Shown here piece after piece: positions 1-12,297 of a stretch of 64,000 nt of DNA (position 1 is its first letter; each line of letters begins with the position of its first letter). The translations under genes and the position numbers were made by a program. The notes under the pieces are model-generated. The model made no database searches. It saw nothing but the letters and a program-made list of their open reading frames with translations, and was not told where the DNA came from. Origin of the DNA: Arctopsyche grandis (taxonomy: Eukaryota > Arthropoda > Insecta > Trichoptera > Hydropsychidae); assembly GCF_051622035.1 (NCBI RefSeq), contig NC_135364.1:18475001-18539000 (forward strand). The letters run 5' to 3'.

Positions 1-1669
1 AGCTACGCTATTGCCATTTAAATCTCTTTACGTTTACCATTACAACAACTATATTTGTCATACTTCTCACCCACGTATTCCGTTTTCTATCTCTCCTCGT
101 TATGCCAAGCATACAGCTTTTGAAAAATTGTCGCTATAAATATATTTATAATATGTATAATGATCAACATTCGTTATTGTATTTAGAAGTTCATTTATTA
201 TTACTTTTAAGAATTTCAACCGGTGTCTTATATTTTGTATCAAAATGACGAGTGAATCATATTATCTGTCAAAGAGTTTCTATAAAAAAAATTCGTTGGT
301 GAAAAAATCTAATTTTATACATGAATATGTATATTATAAGTAAATAAAAAAATGTATTGAGCTCTAATATCACCCACTATATATAAAACCATATACATAT
401 GTTCGTATAGTACATACATAGATCATGGTCACCTTTTTTTGAACTCACGCACCATACCACTTTTAATGTCAATTGTCCAATTTTTTCACATCAAATTTAG
501 CATACATACATACATATATAATTGTTCATATTTAAATAATTGATTATTTAATGAACTTAAAATTGATTCGCAACGAACTAGACGCGCAACAAGATAATAC
601 GATCAAAGCCATTGTCCGTTGCAATTTCAGGGACGTTTATACGTTACGACTAGTAAGATTTTTAACCTATTCAAAACCAGTATACTAAATATATAATTAT
701 AGATAGGTAGGCATTATAGTTCTTGTTTCCCTGACAAAGTAACCGGATGTCCAGACAAAACTAACGCCGACCTGACATATAATATTCCAATGTGAAAATA
801 TCGAGCAAATTTATTAGACACCCATTCGAGATACCTTCAACAGCATCGTAGTTTATTTTCCGATGTGTATTACATATGTTATAGATTTTGAATAAAATAC
901 GAGGAGTTTTTTTACGCGGTAAACTTGACCTTTGTGAGAACTCGTTTAGTTATAAATTTTTATTTTTATTGTGAACCACTTGGTTAAAAAAATGGAGTTT
1001 ATAGGGCAATGAGAATAAGGTGTCAATATCATGAGCGTTTGCGTAATTTCTTGTGTGCTGTTTTGCGGTTGAAAAGTGCAATTGCAACCGTCAAAAGTAT
1101 CGGGTTTTGTCCACTTTGAATTGTGACAGGTCGCCTACTCGTTTTAATCGATTTTGCATTGATACATGTTACTATACATACATAGTTCGAAACTTTATGC
1201 AACTTTGTATCAATACTAGGCGTTCAAAATTAATTTCAATACAATGTATTGTTCTTTTCGCATGTTAAAATTAAATATATAAATGATTCCGGCATTCATT
1301 GGTCAAACCATAAATGGAGTGAATACAATTGGTAGTTTTATATACGTACATACATTTACAATGAATGATATTCATTTTTATGCTATCACAAGAAATCTCG
1401 ATACATTTTTCATTAAAATTATCACTTTATAAAGATGGACATATTTATCTGTTTTTCCACTGAAAATCCACATGTTTTAATTAAAACCAACAAATTTGAT
1501 ATTCTATGCATCATACATACTACGTATAAGCTAAAAAATGTTCCATAATTTACTTATATTTCCGACCTTTATCCACTTTAGCAATGCCAAGCAATTAAAT
1601 TCATAGATATATAAATTAATTTTCATATTCTTATCTATATATTATACATATACATATATAAAAACTTCA
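1..1669. other. AT-rich non-coding stretch
   Basis: I see no gene here. The sequence is AT-rich with scattered TACA/ATGT runs. The reading frames are short, begin mostly at non-ATG codons, and show no domain or splice pattern. Confidence 0.6.
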
Positions 1670-2047
1670 TCTATTGTTACTACGTACATACATAGATAAA
1701 GTAAAAATGAATGTCTGTGTGTGTGTCTCAAATAGGCTCCTAAGCCACCGAACCTATTACGATGGAACTTTCAGGATTTGTTGTATGTATGTCCGGGAAG
1801 ATTACTGTGAAAAAAAATCACCCAAAAACGGAAACCGAAACGGGAAAAACGGGAATGAGTCTCATTGCAACGCTATAATTTAATTATTTTTTTTTGCTTC
1901 GCTGCCTACGTTTTACCTACAAATGGGAACGGGAACGAGAACGGGAACGGGAACGGGAACGAGAACTGGAACGGAAACGAGAACGGGAACAGGAACGAGA
2001 ATTGCATGCGTTATTGTGGCATTGCAACGCATGCCGAGTTCAGCTAG
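1670..2047 (+). mobile_element. Helitron-like non-autonomous element, copy 1
   Basis: The 3' end has the classic Helitron layout: an inverted repeat GCATGCGTT ... AACGCATGC, about ten bases, then CTAG at 2044-2047 followed by T. The proposed 5' end is TC at 1670-1671 preceded by A, which fits insertion between A and T; an alternative TC lies near 1633. The body resembles the copy at 17718-18120, with AAAAAATCRCCC-type and GGGAAAAC.GGGAATGAG blocks in common. No Rep/helicase coding capacity is present. The interior has expanded into a hexamer array at about 1924-1995. Confidence 0.7.
1924..1995 (+). repeat. GGGAAC/GAGAAC hexamer array
   Basis: About a dozen imperfect 6-bp units of the GGGAAC / GAGAAC / GGAAAC type lie inside the Helitron-like element. 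They create the Arg-Glu and Gly-Asn dipeptide reading frames seen in two frames, which are not genes. The related copy at 17.7 kb has only a trace of the motif, so the array expanded after insertion. Confidence 0.8.
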
Positions 2048-2059
2048 TATATGTATGTA

Positions 2060-2500
2060 TGTTACAGTTGAAGTGTTCACTCTTCCTCATTCATAAACAT
2101 ACTAGTTTGTTCATACACGAACTATTGGCCTTAGTTTAAGTGCTTACAGTCAAAATCTATCTTCAAACAGACTCACCAGGTGTTGCATGAAACTTTTAGC
2201 TGTCTAAAAAATAGATTTTTCAAAATGCCAAATATTTAATTGGGATATTTTATGGAGACCATATCACAAAGTTGCTATAACTCCGACTAATATCAAAAAT
2301 ATTACAACCCAGGATAAGCATACGCTTAAAGAGGATGGGACAAACGATTGAGAATACTTACGCTTAAAGAGGATGGGAGAACGATCTAGTCCATTTGTTT
2401 ATTTTTTTCTTATGTGTACACTATAACTGGCCAGATTGGTTCGTGTATGAACAAACCAGAATGTTCACGAACGTACTAAATGTACACTTGGACTGTAACA
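2060..2500. mobile_element. TGTTACAG-ended MITE, copy 1
   Basis: The inverted ends are TGTTACAGTTGAAGTG on the left and TGTTACAGTCCAAGTG read inward from the right. A second inner inverted block, CATACACGAAC with its partner, lies just inside. The element is 441 bp with no coding capacity. The 8 bp on each side (TGTATGTA and TGTACATA) match at 6 of 8, so a target duplication is possible but not proven in this AT/TG-rich context. Other copies are at 20823 and 23972. Confidence 0.75.
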
Positions 2501-2883
2501 TGTACATACATTCATAATTTCTAAGTAATAAAATATTTCCGATACTCAATCTAAAAAATAATGATTACACAAAAGAGTAAAGATATGAAATAGTTCGTAT
2601 ATACACATTTGATATGTTTGTATGTATGTATGTATATTGAATTTTCCTGATTCTATAATTTTAGAACACCTACGAGTACAACACGTCTAATCGTCAGATC
2701 AGTACAATACAACTCCACATGTACATACATCCGATATTATCTCAACTCCTAGAACACAGCATCGCATAATACGATAGAATTACACAAGAATACGCAACAC
2801 ATATCATGTCAAACAGCGACACATTCCCACTAATCTAGGATATTAAATTCACATCGATTGGGAAATCTACAATTTTACGATCA

Positions 2884-2933
2884 TATTTAAACCCTTGTCC
2901 GCAGAAGCACATACATCAAAGACGACTGACAGT
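2884..2933 (+). promoter_or_regulatory. candidate promoter of the first cuticle protein gene
   Basis: A weak TATA-like TATTTAA is at 2884-2890 and an ACAGT initiator-like motif at 2929-2933, upstream of the candidate first exon at 2982. The surrounding 2640-3000 bp is visibly less AT-rich than its neighbours, as a transcription start and 5' UTR would be. Support is weaker than for the TATAAAAG promoters of the other copies. Confidence 0.35.
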
Positions 2934-2981
2934 TCTCCCCGACAACCAGCAGTCATTCCAGTACATATCCACATCGACAAT

Positions 2982-2993
2982 ATGGTGTTCAAG
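2982..2993 (+). CDS. candidate 4-codon first exon (M-V-F-K) of RR-2 cuticle protein
   Basis: ATG GTG TTC AAG is followed directly by GTATTG, a phase-0 donor. The other four genes of this cluster all have a 12-nt first exon reading M-A-F-K ending in a phase-0 donor, so M-V-F-K at this spot is a strong formal match. The downstream exon at 6297 has a good acceptor, also phase 0, and codes 14 residues up to the Ala-Gly signal cleavage region, exactly as in the sister genes. The implied intron is 3303 nt. The pairing is an inference; no transcript is visible to me. Confidence 0.5.
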
Positions 2994-5900
2994 GTATTGT
3001 ATAGTGTTCACCTTTAGCCGTATTATAGATTCGCGTGGGCCTCTTTCGTGTGTCCATTTCAGCAGTGTATAATTAATATTCACCGTTCGAGTACTGAATG
3101 TGAATCTAAATTTGAAACGGCATGTGTATGTATTCCGAACACGCGACAAGAGACCGCAAGGACGATATCCACGGAAATTGAAAGTAGCATTATCTAATCG
3201 CGGACGGCTTGATGGATTCGCTCAGCTCGATCTCAATCTGTCAATTAAGAGTGAAGTTGCCAGGAAAATGTAAAATGTTTTCGATACGTTTTTTTGTAGA
3301 AAGATGTGTTTTTATACAAATTTCAAATAGCCACCTAAACTTATTTCAACTGTTTTTTAATTATTTATATTTTATTAGTGTCGTACATATGTAGGTCAGT
3401 TTATCATTTGTATGAAAATTTTAGCTAAAAATTCACAAAAGATATTAATTTTCATCTCAAACTTAAAATTTGATCTTTTTTTAGGGTAATCATATTTCCC
3501 AGGACTCTGCGCAAAAAAATGTTCCCCCCTATGAATGTATGTACATATATAAAAAATATATATACAGACATACATACATATGTTGCAATTTTATAATTTT
3601 TCCCTCAAATAACCATTAATATTGTCAATGGATTATAATAATTTTTTTTCAGAATGTACAATTCTTGTGTACAAGGAATATATTATAGAAACAAGATAAA
3701 AAAATAATATAATATTTGATTCTCATGCACCGCAGGCAGATTTTTTTTCTGAAACGTATAAGATTAACAAACAAAATAACTACAAATTTTCCAAAACAAC
3801 ATTCTCGATTTCTTTTAATTGCAAAAATTAAGTAGGTGCAACCGAAATTTTTAATTTCTTTAATTTTCATTTCTTCTTTTGTTAAGTAATATAATTATTA
3901 CCAGAACGAACATTTATTTAAAAAAAAAATAGAGCACAAATAATAATGAAGAAAATAATAGCACAAAGCGATATTTTTCAGAAACATGTAGAATGATTAA
4001 TGTAACAAAATATTTGAATGTTAGTTAAAAATGAATAGGTATATTGTATTTAAATGGATATTTGTTTTCGATTGGAAAAAAATAATTTGGAAAAACGAAA
4101 TAAAAAAAATTAAACGTTAAACAAAAGTTAAAACGGGACAAATCAAACAAGTTTACGAAAACGATGCGACGGGACACAAAGCACGTAAAAAAGGGACGTA
4201 TGGTCATTCTTACTGTAATTCATATGTATGTAAATTAATGATCAAATAAATTAAATTGTGTTGATTTTTCACATGTAAATAATTCAATATTTTTAAGTAA
4301 AAATATTTGCTTTCGAATTTCTATAAATATAATCTTTATAAAAGCAAAAGATTGCTCCATCCCGAAATATCTAAGTATAAAACGAATCAAATATTTGAAA
4401 ATAAATTATTGAAATCGTGAATGTCGATTCAAAAACCAATTCTGTTATTTTTTATTTAAAATTAACTACATACTTAAATTAAAAAAATATATCAACTTTC
4501 TGATTTTTTAAATTCATACATATCACATACATACATATGTACGTATGTTGTTCCAGAAAATATATCTTTTATTCAATAAAAATTAATAATTTTGTGATAA
4601 TTAGGGCTGCCAAATATTCGAATGAACGTAATAATGAATAACGAATAGAAAGCTTTGAATTATTTAGATAAAGTTTTATAAAAGTCAAGATATCATCAAA
4701 TTTTTAGTAGAATCCTAATCCTAAGCAATTAGAATCAAATGTGATGTATGTAGATCGAAAAAAAAAGTTCGTCTAAAATGTATTCGAATTCACGAATTGC
4801 TCAATAATTTATATAAATAGAGTAAAAAGAAGAACGATTTTGATTGATATAAATTTGATCCAATAATGGGTTTCACATTTGATTTTTCAAAAGCAATAAA
4901 AAAACTGCGCTAATTAAGATACAATAGAACTTTTTTCTATTGTACGTAACACCCAATAATATATCACCTTTAGATTGCTTCTTAATTTTATCTATTGGTA
5001 ATATATGTGCACAATAAACAACATAATGAATAAAGATTTTACTCTCGTTTATACGTGATTGGGTTCTAATACCTTTTTTTCCACACTATAGGGTTCATTG
5101 TACGCTTAAACATTCCTTCGTTTCCATTTTTAAGATATTTTTAAATGTTAACGATGACTCCCGATACAATCAATCACCGTTTGACCACTCGTATCGCACG
5201 ACTTGAAATGTAGAAAATGTAATTTAAGGTAAAAAAAAAAAAACCAGGACATAGTAGTAATACTTACGCAATCCAAATTAATTGAAACACTTGCACTCAA
5301 ATTATGTTAGTACGTGTTTTGGCACTTGCTGTTTGCGCCATGTTTGGTCAATTGAGTTTTCGGCCTTCTTCCACATACTGTCGTCTATTTTAAAATTTAT
5401 CGTATTGAGTATGGAGCGCGTGCTTATTTTCAAGACCACATTGCACATCAAATGGCGTTTCGCAAAGAGTTAAATCGTAAATGACCCCCTTAAAATGAAA
5501 TGGCCATATTTTATGCATTCCTTTACCTATTGTATTCATGTTCATAAAACAATACTAAGAATATAGTATATTTTATGGAATCAAAGCGACCAAAAATTGA
5601 TAATCAAAAACGTATCTAAGCAACATCAACAATAAAGCCTATAAACTCCAAATTGTTTTAATCGGTTTGGATATGCTTTTCTTGAATACTAGAAATTTTA
5701 ATGGTAAGGATATAAATATCACAGTGGGCGATAAATAAAATGTATGGACTTATTTACAATGAGAATGATATTGTCAATACAATGCTTAAGTACGTATTTG
5801 TATATTATTATATAAAGCGTAATGTAAATAAACACATACATATAAATTATTATTGCCAATATGCTGAATGAGAAGACATTAAATAGGTTTGGTCGTTCTG

Positions 5901-6296
5901 AAGTTTAGAGGCAATTCGAATTTATTAGTAGGACGATTCATACCGAACCCTGTTTATGGGGTCCACGGAAAAGGCGATTCATCTATCGTAAAGATCGCTC
6001 CCTACGATCTAGCTAGCGATTTTACGATATCAATGCACTCAAATTTGATTGAGTAATACAATTCTTTTAAAAACTTGCTACCTTCTAAATTGTCGAACTG
6101 ATTTGAACGAAAAATGAATCTTTTAAATCTATTTCATAGACCTTAAGTTGGGAAAGACTTGAATGAACTTATAAGATTCCATCTTATTGTAATACATTTT
6201 CCTACCTTTTGATTAATTAAATTCAAATCAAATCGTTTGATTATTAATATGATTCATTGAATCTACATTATATAATTTATGAATTCAATCTTCCAG
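2994..6296 (+). other. inferred intron 1 of the first cuticle protein gene
   Basis: AT-rich sequence with no recognisable gene. It begins GTATTG and ends TTCCAG, if the first exon at 2982 is right. A stretch from about 4603 starting AGGGCTGCCAAAT resembles the end of a DNA transposon, but I could not find a matching second end. Confidence 0.4.
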
Positions 6297-6881
6297 ATGT
6301 TGGTATTGTTAGCAATTGTCTGCATGACGCAAGCAGGAATCATCGTCCCAGCGATAGAAACCCACACACAAGTAGACTACGATGCAAATCCTCATTACAA
6401 CTTCGCATACGACGTCCACGATCCTACAACTGGAGACATCAAGAACCAACAAGAGACCAGAACCGGAGACGTAGTCCAAGGACAATATTCTCTGATCGAA
6501 CCGGACGGCTCGCGTAGGACCGTACACTATGCGGCAGATCCTGTTAACGGATTTAACGCCGTCGTTAACAAGAATCCTGCAGCTGCCGTTGTCGTCCCAC
6601 AGCCAGCTGTCGTAGCCCACGCTCCAACTTTTATTCAAACATCTTCAGTAGTAGACAGGGCACATATCGTAGCTCCTGTTCGAGCTGTTACAGCTCCAGT
6701 TCGAGCTGTTGTAGCTCCAGTTAGAGCTGTTGTAGCTCCAATTCGACCGGTCGTAGCTCCGATACCTGCTGCCTTAGCTCACTCACCAACTATCGTAGCT
6801 CATTCGCCCACTTTCATAACCCATAGCTCTCCCATAACCTATGCCCATGCTCCTGTGATTTCCAATTCATATGTTCATTAA
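6297..6881 (+). CDS. RR-2 cuticle protein, main exon
   Basis: Structural cuticle protein of the CPR family, RR-2 subgroup (typical of hard cuticle), secreted by epidermis and binding chitin through the Rebers-Riddiford domain. The exon starts after the acceptor CTTCCAG at 6291-6296. It codes 14 residues to the Ala-Gly signal-peptide end, the same count as in the four neighbours. An in-frame ATG at 6279 would give an alternative start, M-N-S-I-F-Q, without an upstream exon. With the 4-residue first exon the protein is 198 aa. The RR-2 domain spans about residues 32-98, including [18 protein letters not shown] and N-G-F-N-A-V-V. The tail carries repeated A-P-V-R-A-V-V units and an H/S/P/T-rich end, unlike the Y-S-A-A tails next door, so this is the divergent member. 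A polyadenylation signal AATAAA lies at 6960-6965. Confidence 0.9.
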   Translation: MLVLLAIVCMTQAGIIVPAIETHTQVDYDANPHYNFAYDVHDPTTGDIKNQQETRTGDVVQGQYSLIEPDGSRRTVHYAADPVNGFNAVVNKNPAAAVVVPQPAVVAHAPTFIQTSSVVDRAHIVAPVRAVTAPVRAVVAPVRAVVAPIRPVVAPIPAALAHSPTIVAHSPTFITHSSPITYAHAPVISNSYVH

Positions 6882-6965
6882 ATTTATTTACAAACTGATT
6901 TAAAAGGACTGATCTTTCCTAATGACCGCCGATTTATATATTTTTTGTAGTACAATTGTAATAAA

Positions 6966-7960
6966 ACTTAATACATTTTTTTATCGTATGTTGTCTTTTT
7001 ATTTTTAATGTACATACATATCATAATAGATATAAAATGCGACTTAAAAGTTCAATAGCTGAAGGTCGAATTTGCAGAATGTGATGATTTTATACATATC
7101 ATATATAGTATTATCTACTATCCATTAATTATTATAGAAATAAGTCATTAAAAGTTTAACTTAATGTATGTGTATTACGTATGCATCCATAAGCTTAAAT
7201 TGCGTGTTTAAACTGTAAAATTTAAAAGCTAAAGATGAATGAAAAATCGTTTGCAATTTTTGAAGGTTCAAATTTAAGTATTCTATAGGTATATAAAAAC
7301 AAATAATAATTACATTGACAAATTTAATATTTCGCCTTTACAACTTTTAGAAAGTTTTATTCGAAAACTTGTTTAAGTACATACTCACATTCAGTACAAA
7401 AATTGAAATTTAATTGTTTGAAGGTCGTTTATGCTAAAATGTCGTATTATTAACTTTTATACATAAATTCATTATATAAATTAAAACAATTCGTAGTTGA
7501 GACAAAATTTTTAAAATCTACTACAAATGTCCAAAGTCAATATTTGTATCAAACTACAAATGTATATATGTATGTACATACATACATATGTATGTTCTTA
7601 TGAGTTCTTTGACAAATTTCGAATGAATATTAATTTGATTGCATACTTATTTAATATTAAAAGAAAATTTTAATAAAAAAAAAACAATCTATGAACGTAA
7701 ATAAAAAATATTTCACGTATGTAACTAAGAGCATTATTTCAATGTCAATGTATGAAAATAAGTATTTTATTGGAGACTTCAATGAGTAAGTAACTTCGCA
7801 ACCTAAACTCAAAATAAGTAAATATTCTTTGTAAACGTTTACTCTAAAAATGATGTATGTACATTTCAACATATTTATCAACGAAATCAAAAACGTACAC
7901 TTTTACAATAATTGAAAAGGCGTCACATAGATATTTTTTTATGAAATAAAAAATGGTATA
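6966..7960. other. AT-rich intergenic stretch
   Basis: No gene seen. Short reading frames only, with ATGTATGTACATACATACATATGTATG-type tetranucleotide runs near 7563-7595. Confidence 0.6.
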
Positions 7961-7964
7961 CACA

Positions 7965-8102
7965 ATAACTATTGTGTGTGCGTTCGATGATAAACGACCT
8001 TTCCGGTAAATGTTAACGCACATTGAGTGACGCACTCCCAGCATCTACCGGGTGGAGTTACTTCTACTTCAATATAAAAGGTAGAGGCGGACTCCAAACA
8101 GT
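7965..8102 (+). promoter_or_regulatory. promoter of cuticle protein copy A
   Basis: TATAAAAG is at 8073-8080 and an ACAGT arthropod initiator at 8098-8102, about 25 bp downstream. CTTTCCGGTAAA at 7999-8010 sits 74 bp before the TATA box. A TGACG core follows at about 8028. All of these recur at nearly the same spacing in front of copies B and C, so they are likely shared control sites for epidermal or moult-timed expression. The factors that bind are not known to me. Confidence 0.8.
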
Positions 8103-8143
8103 ATCACTTGTGCTCCAGTCTCTGAACACAAACGTTCTCAAAA

Positions 8144-8980
8144 ATGGCATTCAAAGTAAGCACACGTGACTAAACACCTCAATCAAAACCCCCACCCACT
8201 ATGTTTAATATAAAATTAATGATTTATTTTTAATTACAGTTCCTGTTCTTCGCCGCCGTCTTGGCCGTAGCTCAAGCTGGAGTAGTTCCAGTGGCTCTCA
8301 CTTCCTCCGAATACGACCACGTCCCACAATACAGCTACGCATATGATGTCGAAGATGCGATCACCGGTGATAGCAAGAGCCAACATGAAACCCGCAACGG
8401 AGACATCGTCTCGGGACAATACTCCTTGACTGACTCTGATGGAACACGTCGTACTGTTGATTATGCCGCCGATCCCATCAATGGATTCAACGCCGTCGTC
8501 CGTAAAGACCCCATCGTCCATGCTGCTCCAATCGTAGCTGCTGCCGCCCCTATCATAGCTGCCGCCCCTGCCGTAGTTGCCGCCCGCACTGTAGCTGCTC
8601 CAGTTGCTTACTCTGCTGCTTCTCCTTTGGCTTACTCCGTCGGAGCTGCCCCAGTAGCTTATTCTGCTGCTGCTCCTTTGGCTTATTCGGCCGCTGCCGC
8701 TCCAGTAGCTTACTCTGGTGCCGGACATCTGGCTTACAACGCCGCTCCAGTTGCCTACTCTGCTGCCTCTCCTTTGGCCTATTCTGCTGCCTCTCCTTTG
8801 GCTTACTCCGCCGCTGGTCCTTTGGCCTATTCTGCTGCCTCTCCTTTGGCCTATTCCGCTGCCTCTCCTTTGGCTTACTCCGCCGCTGGTCCTTTGGCTT
8901 ATTCTGCCTACTCCGCAGCCTCTCCCCTCGCCTACTCGGCCCGTCTTTCCCATGGAAACAACTTCGCCTATGCCTACTAA
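8144..8980 (+). CDS. RR-2 cuticle protein, tandem copy A
   Basis: Two exons, 8144-8155 (M-A-F-K, donor GTAAGC) and 8240-8980 (acceptor TTACAG), phase 0, giving 250 aa. The signal peptide [18 protein letters not shown] is cleaved around A17. The RR-2 chitin-binding domain spans about residues 29-95 with [35 protein letters not shown] and N-G-F-N-A-V-V. The rest is A-A-P-V and Y-S-A-A-S-P-L-A repeats ending in A-R-L-S-H-G and F-A-Y-A-Y. It should be a secreted exocuticle component whose Tyr-rich tail can take part in cross-linking; the family role is established, the stage and tissue here are not. AATAAA follows at 9042-9047. The copies at 11.3 and 16.0 kb are near-identical outside the repeat number. 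A long open frame on the opposite strand is a by-product of the repetitive Ala/Ser codons. Confidence 0.96.
8600..8940 (+). repeat. 24-bp coding minisatellite, copy A
   Basis: Repeats of an 8-codon unit (Y-S-A-A-S-P-L-A and variants with A-P-V-A or G-P-L-A), nucleotide period 24. Copy B has exactly one more unit, which accounts for its protein being 8 residues longer. Confidence 0.85.
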
Positions 8981-9069
8981 TTAGTCAATTTTAACTAATT
9001 TATTCGGAACACAAATGATCTAGTATTAAGAAAACGAAAACAATAAATATTTATAAAAAATATAATATT

Positions 9070-10116
<1,047 letters not shown>

Positions 10117-10124
<8 letters not shown>

Positions 10125-11080
10125 TAAAAAAAAGATTTAAAAGTAATAAGGTGTTTGCAACGTTTTTTATAAACTGGACTATGTCCGCGTAGATGCTTTT
10201 GTAAAAAAAATTATATTGAATAATAAAAGAAAAAATCCCTTAATAAATTACACATTATTTAAAAAATTATTTAATACTTTATCAGAAAAATAACGAAGTT
10301 CATTTATTTGAATCGACTTAATAAAACTTAAGATAGTAACTCTCAAACTGCAAAATTAGCAAATTAAACATAAAGGATAATAATTCCAGTCTTATAAATT
10401 AATAAAAGTAAGGTTTCAAGCGTTCTAGACTAATTAATTAAAGGGTTAACATATTTTTTACCTGCAAATAAATACATACATTTTCTGCACCACTTCCCAA
10501 GTTACGAAAGTGGCGACCAATTAGAACGGTTGAGTTAGTTTGATCAGTTAAGAATTTTTAAGAATGTTTATTTATTTTTCGTTATGTAATGTTTATTTTT
10601 TTTTCTTTATTTATGTATTTTTACTAGTATTTCATGTATTTTTTCCGTTTGTCCTTTCTTAATATTTTAAGCACAATCGTCGCTTTGGAGCAATCTGTTA
10701 GACGAGTGTGCTTGATTAATTGATGTACATATAATAAAATATCGAAAAATATTATACCTACGTATGTATATATGTACATACATATATAAAACATCATAAT
10801 TTTGAACGACATATTATTAGTATGATCAAATCTAACACAAAAAGAAATAAACATTAAGAAAACTAATTGCATTGTTTTAAAAACTAAATGGAAAATGCTT
10901 AAGAAAAATAAGACATTATTGCTTCTAATAGCAATATCCGGTTCGACATATTTAATCCCTTCTTACATTATATAGCATGTACCTACTCTTAAAGTTTAGT
11001 TAAGAGCTATTATCTTACTCTATCATAAACCAATATATTTCAATACTACAAAAAAAAAAAAAACAAAAATCCCAATACTA
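10117..11080. other. AT-rich intergenic stretch
   Basis: No gene seen upstream of cuticle protein copy B. Confidence 0.6.
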
Positions 11081-11084
11081 AACA

Positions 11085-11212
11085 ACTATTGAGTGTGCGT
11101 TGAAGCATATATAGCTTTCCGGTTAATTTTACGTGACGTGGGTATTTCGAGCATCAGTTGGGTGGAGTCAGTGCTACTTTACTATAAAAGGTGGAGACGG
11201 ACTTCAAACAGT
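11085..11212 (+). promoter_or_regulatory. promoter of cuticle protein copy B
   Basis: TATAAAAG at 11183-11190, initiator ACAGT at 11208-11212, CTTTCCGGTTAA at 11115-11126 (68 bp before the TATA box) and ACGTGACGTGGG just after it. The same ordered sites occur in copies A and C. Confidence 0.8.
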
Positions 11213-11253
11213 ATCACTTGTGCTCCAGTCTTTGAACACAAACGTTCTCAAAA

Positions 11254-12114
11254 ATGGCATTCAAAGTAAGCACACGTGACTAAGCACCTCATTCAAAACC
11301 CGCACCCACTATGTATAATATAAAATTAATGATTTATTTTTAATTACAGTTCCTGTTCTTCGCCGCCGTCTTGGCCGTAGCTCAAGCTGGAGTAGTTCCA
11401 GTTGCTCTCACTTCCTCCGAATACGACCACGTCCCTCAATACAGCTACGCATATGATGTCGAAGATGCGATCACCGGTGATAGCAAGAGCCAACACGAAA
11501 CCCGCAACGGAGACATCGTCTCAGGACAATACTCCTTGACTGACTCTGATGGAACACGTCGTACTGTTGATTATGCCGCTGATCCCATCAATGGATTCAA
11601 TGCCGTCGTCCGCAAAGACCCCATCGTCCATGCTGCTCCAATCGTAGCTGCTGCCGCCCCTATCGTAGCTGCCGCCCCTGCCGTAGTTGCCGCCCGCACT
11701 GTAGCTGCTCCAGTTGCTTACTCTGCTGCTTCTCCTTTGGCTTACTCCGTCGGTGCTGCTCCAGTAGCTTATTCTGCTGCTGCTCCTTTGGCTTATTCGG
11801 CCGCTGCCGCTCCAGTAGCTTACTCTGGTGCCGGACATCTGGCTTACAACGCCGCTCCAGTTGCCTACTCTGCTGCCTCTCCTTTGGCCTATTCTGCTGC
11901 CTCTCCTTTGGCCTATTCCGCTGCCTCTCCTTTGGCTTACTCCGCCGCTGGTCCTTTGGCCTATTCTGCTGCCTCTCCTTTGGCCTATTCCGCTGCCTCT
12001 CCTTTGGCTTACTCCGCCGCTGGTCCTTTGGCTTATTCTGCCTACTCCGCAGCCTCTCCCCTCGCCTACTCGGCCCGTCTTTCCCATGGAAACAACTTCG
12101 CCTATGCCTACTAA
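11254..12114 (+). CDS. RR-2 cuticle protein, tandem copy B
   Basis: Exons 11254-11265 (M-A-F-K, donor GTAAGC) and 11350-12114 (acceptor TTACAG), phase 0, 258 aa. The signal peptide, RR-2 domain (about residues 29-95) and tail repeats are as in copy A. The visible protein differences are in repeat number (one extra 8-residue unit) and an Ile/Val change in the Ala/Pro stretch after the domain. The 5' UTR, intron and start of the 3' UTR are also nearly identical to copy A, so the duplicated unit covered the whole gene with its promoter, roughly 7.96-9.06 kb against 11.08-12.20 kb. AATAAA is at 12176-12181. Low divergence even at silent sites points to recent duplication or gene conversion. Confidence 0.96.
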
Positions 12115-12297
12115 TTAGTCAATTTTAACTAATTTATTCGGAACACAAATGATTTAGTCTTAAGTAAACGAAAATAATAAATATTTATAAAAAAAAATAT
12201 ATTTCTGCATTTTATTCAATTTTTATACCAATATACACATCTATACATTTTCAATTTATCAACAATTTAGGTTTACAGAGTATACATATGTGTACAT

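Noticed and set aside
1894-2139. Arg-Glu repeat reading frame
   Set aside because: Produced by the GGGAAC hexamer array inside a Helitron-like element; two frames are open at once.
5305-5395. Short ATG frame with a hydrophobic start (M-L-V-R-V-L-A-L-A-V)
   Set aside because: About 30 codons, no donor at the expected place and no homology to the cuticle first exon.
6309-6638. Minus-strand frame of 109 residues
   Set aside because: Antisense to the RR-2 exon; no domain.
8234-8953. Minus-strand frame of 239 residues rich in Gly/Ser/Arg, and its twin at 11521-12087
   Set aside because: Antisense shadow of the Ala/Ser/Tyr codon repeats of cuticle copies A and B.
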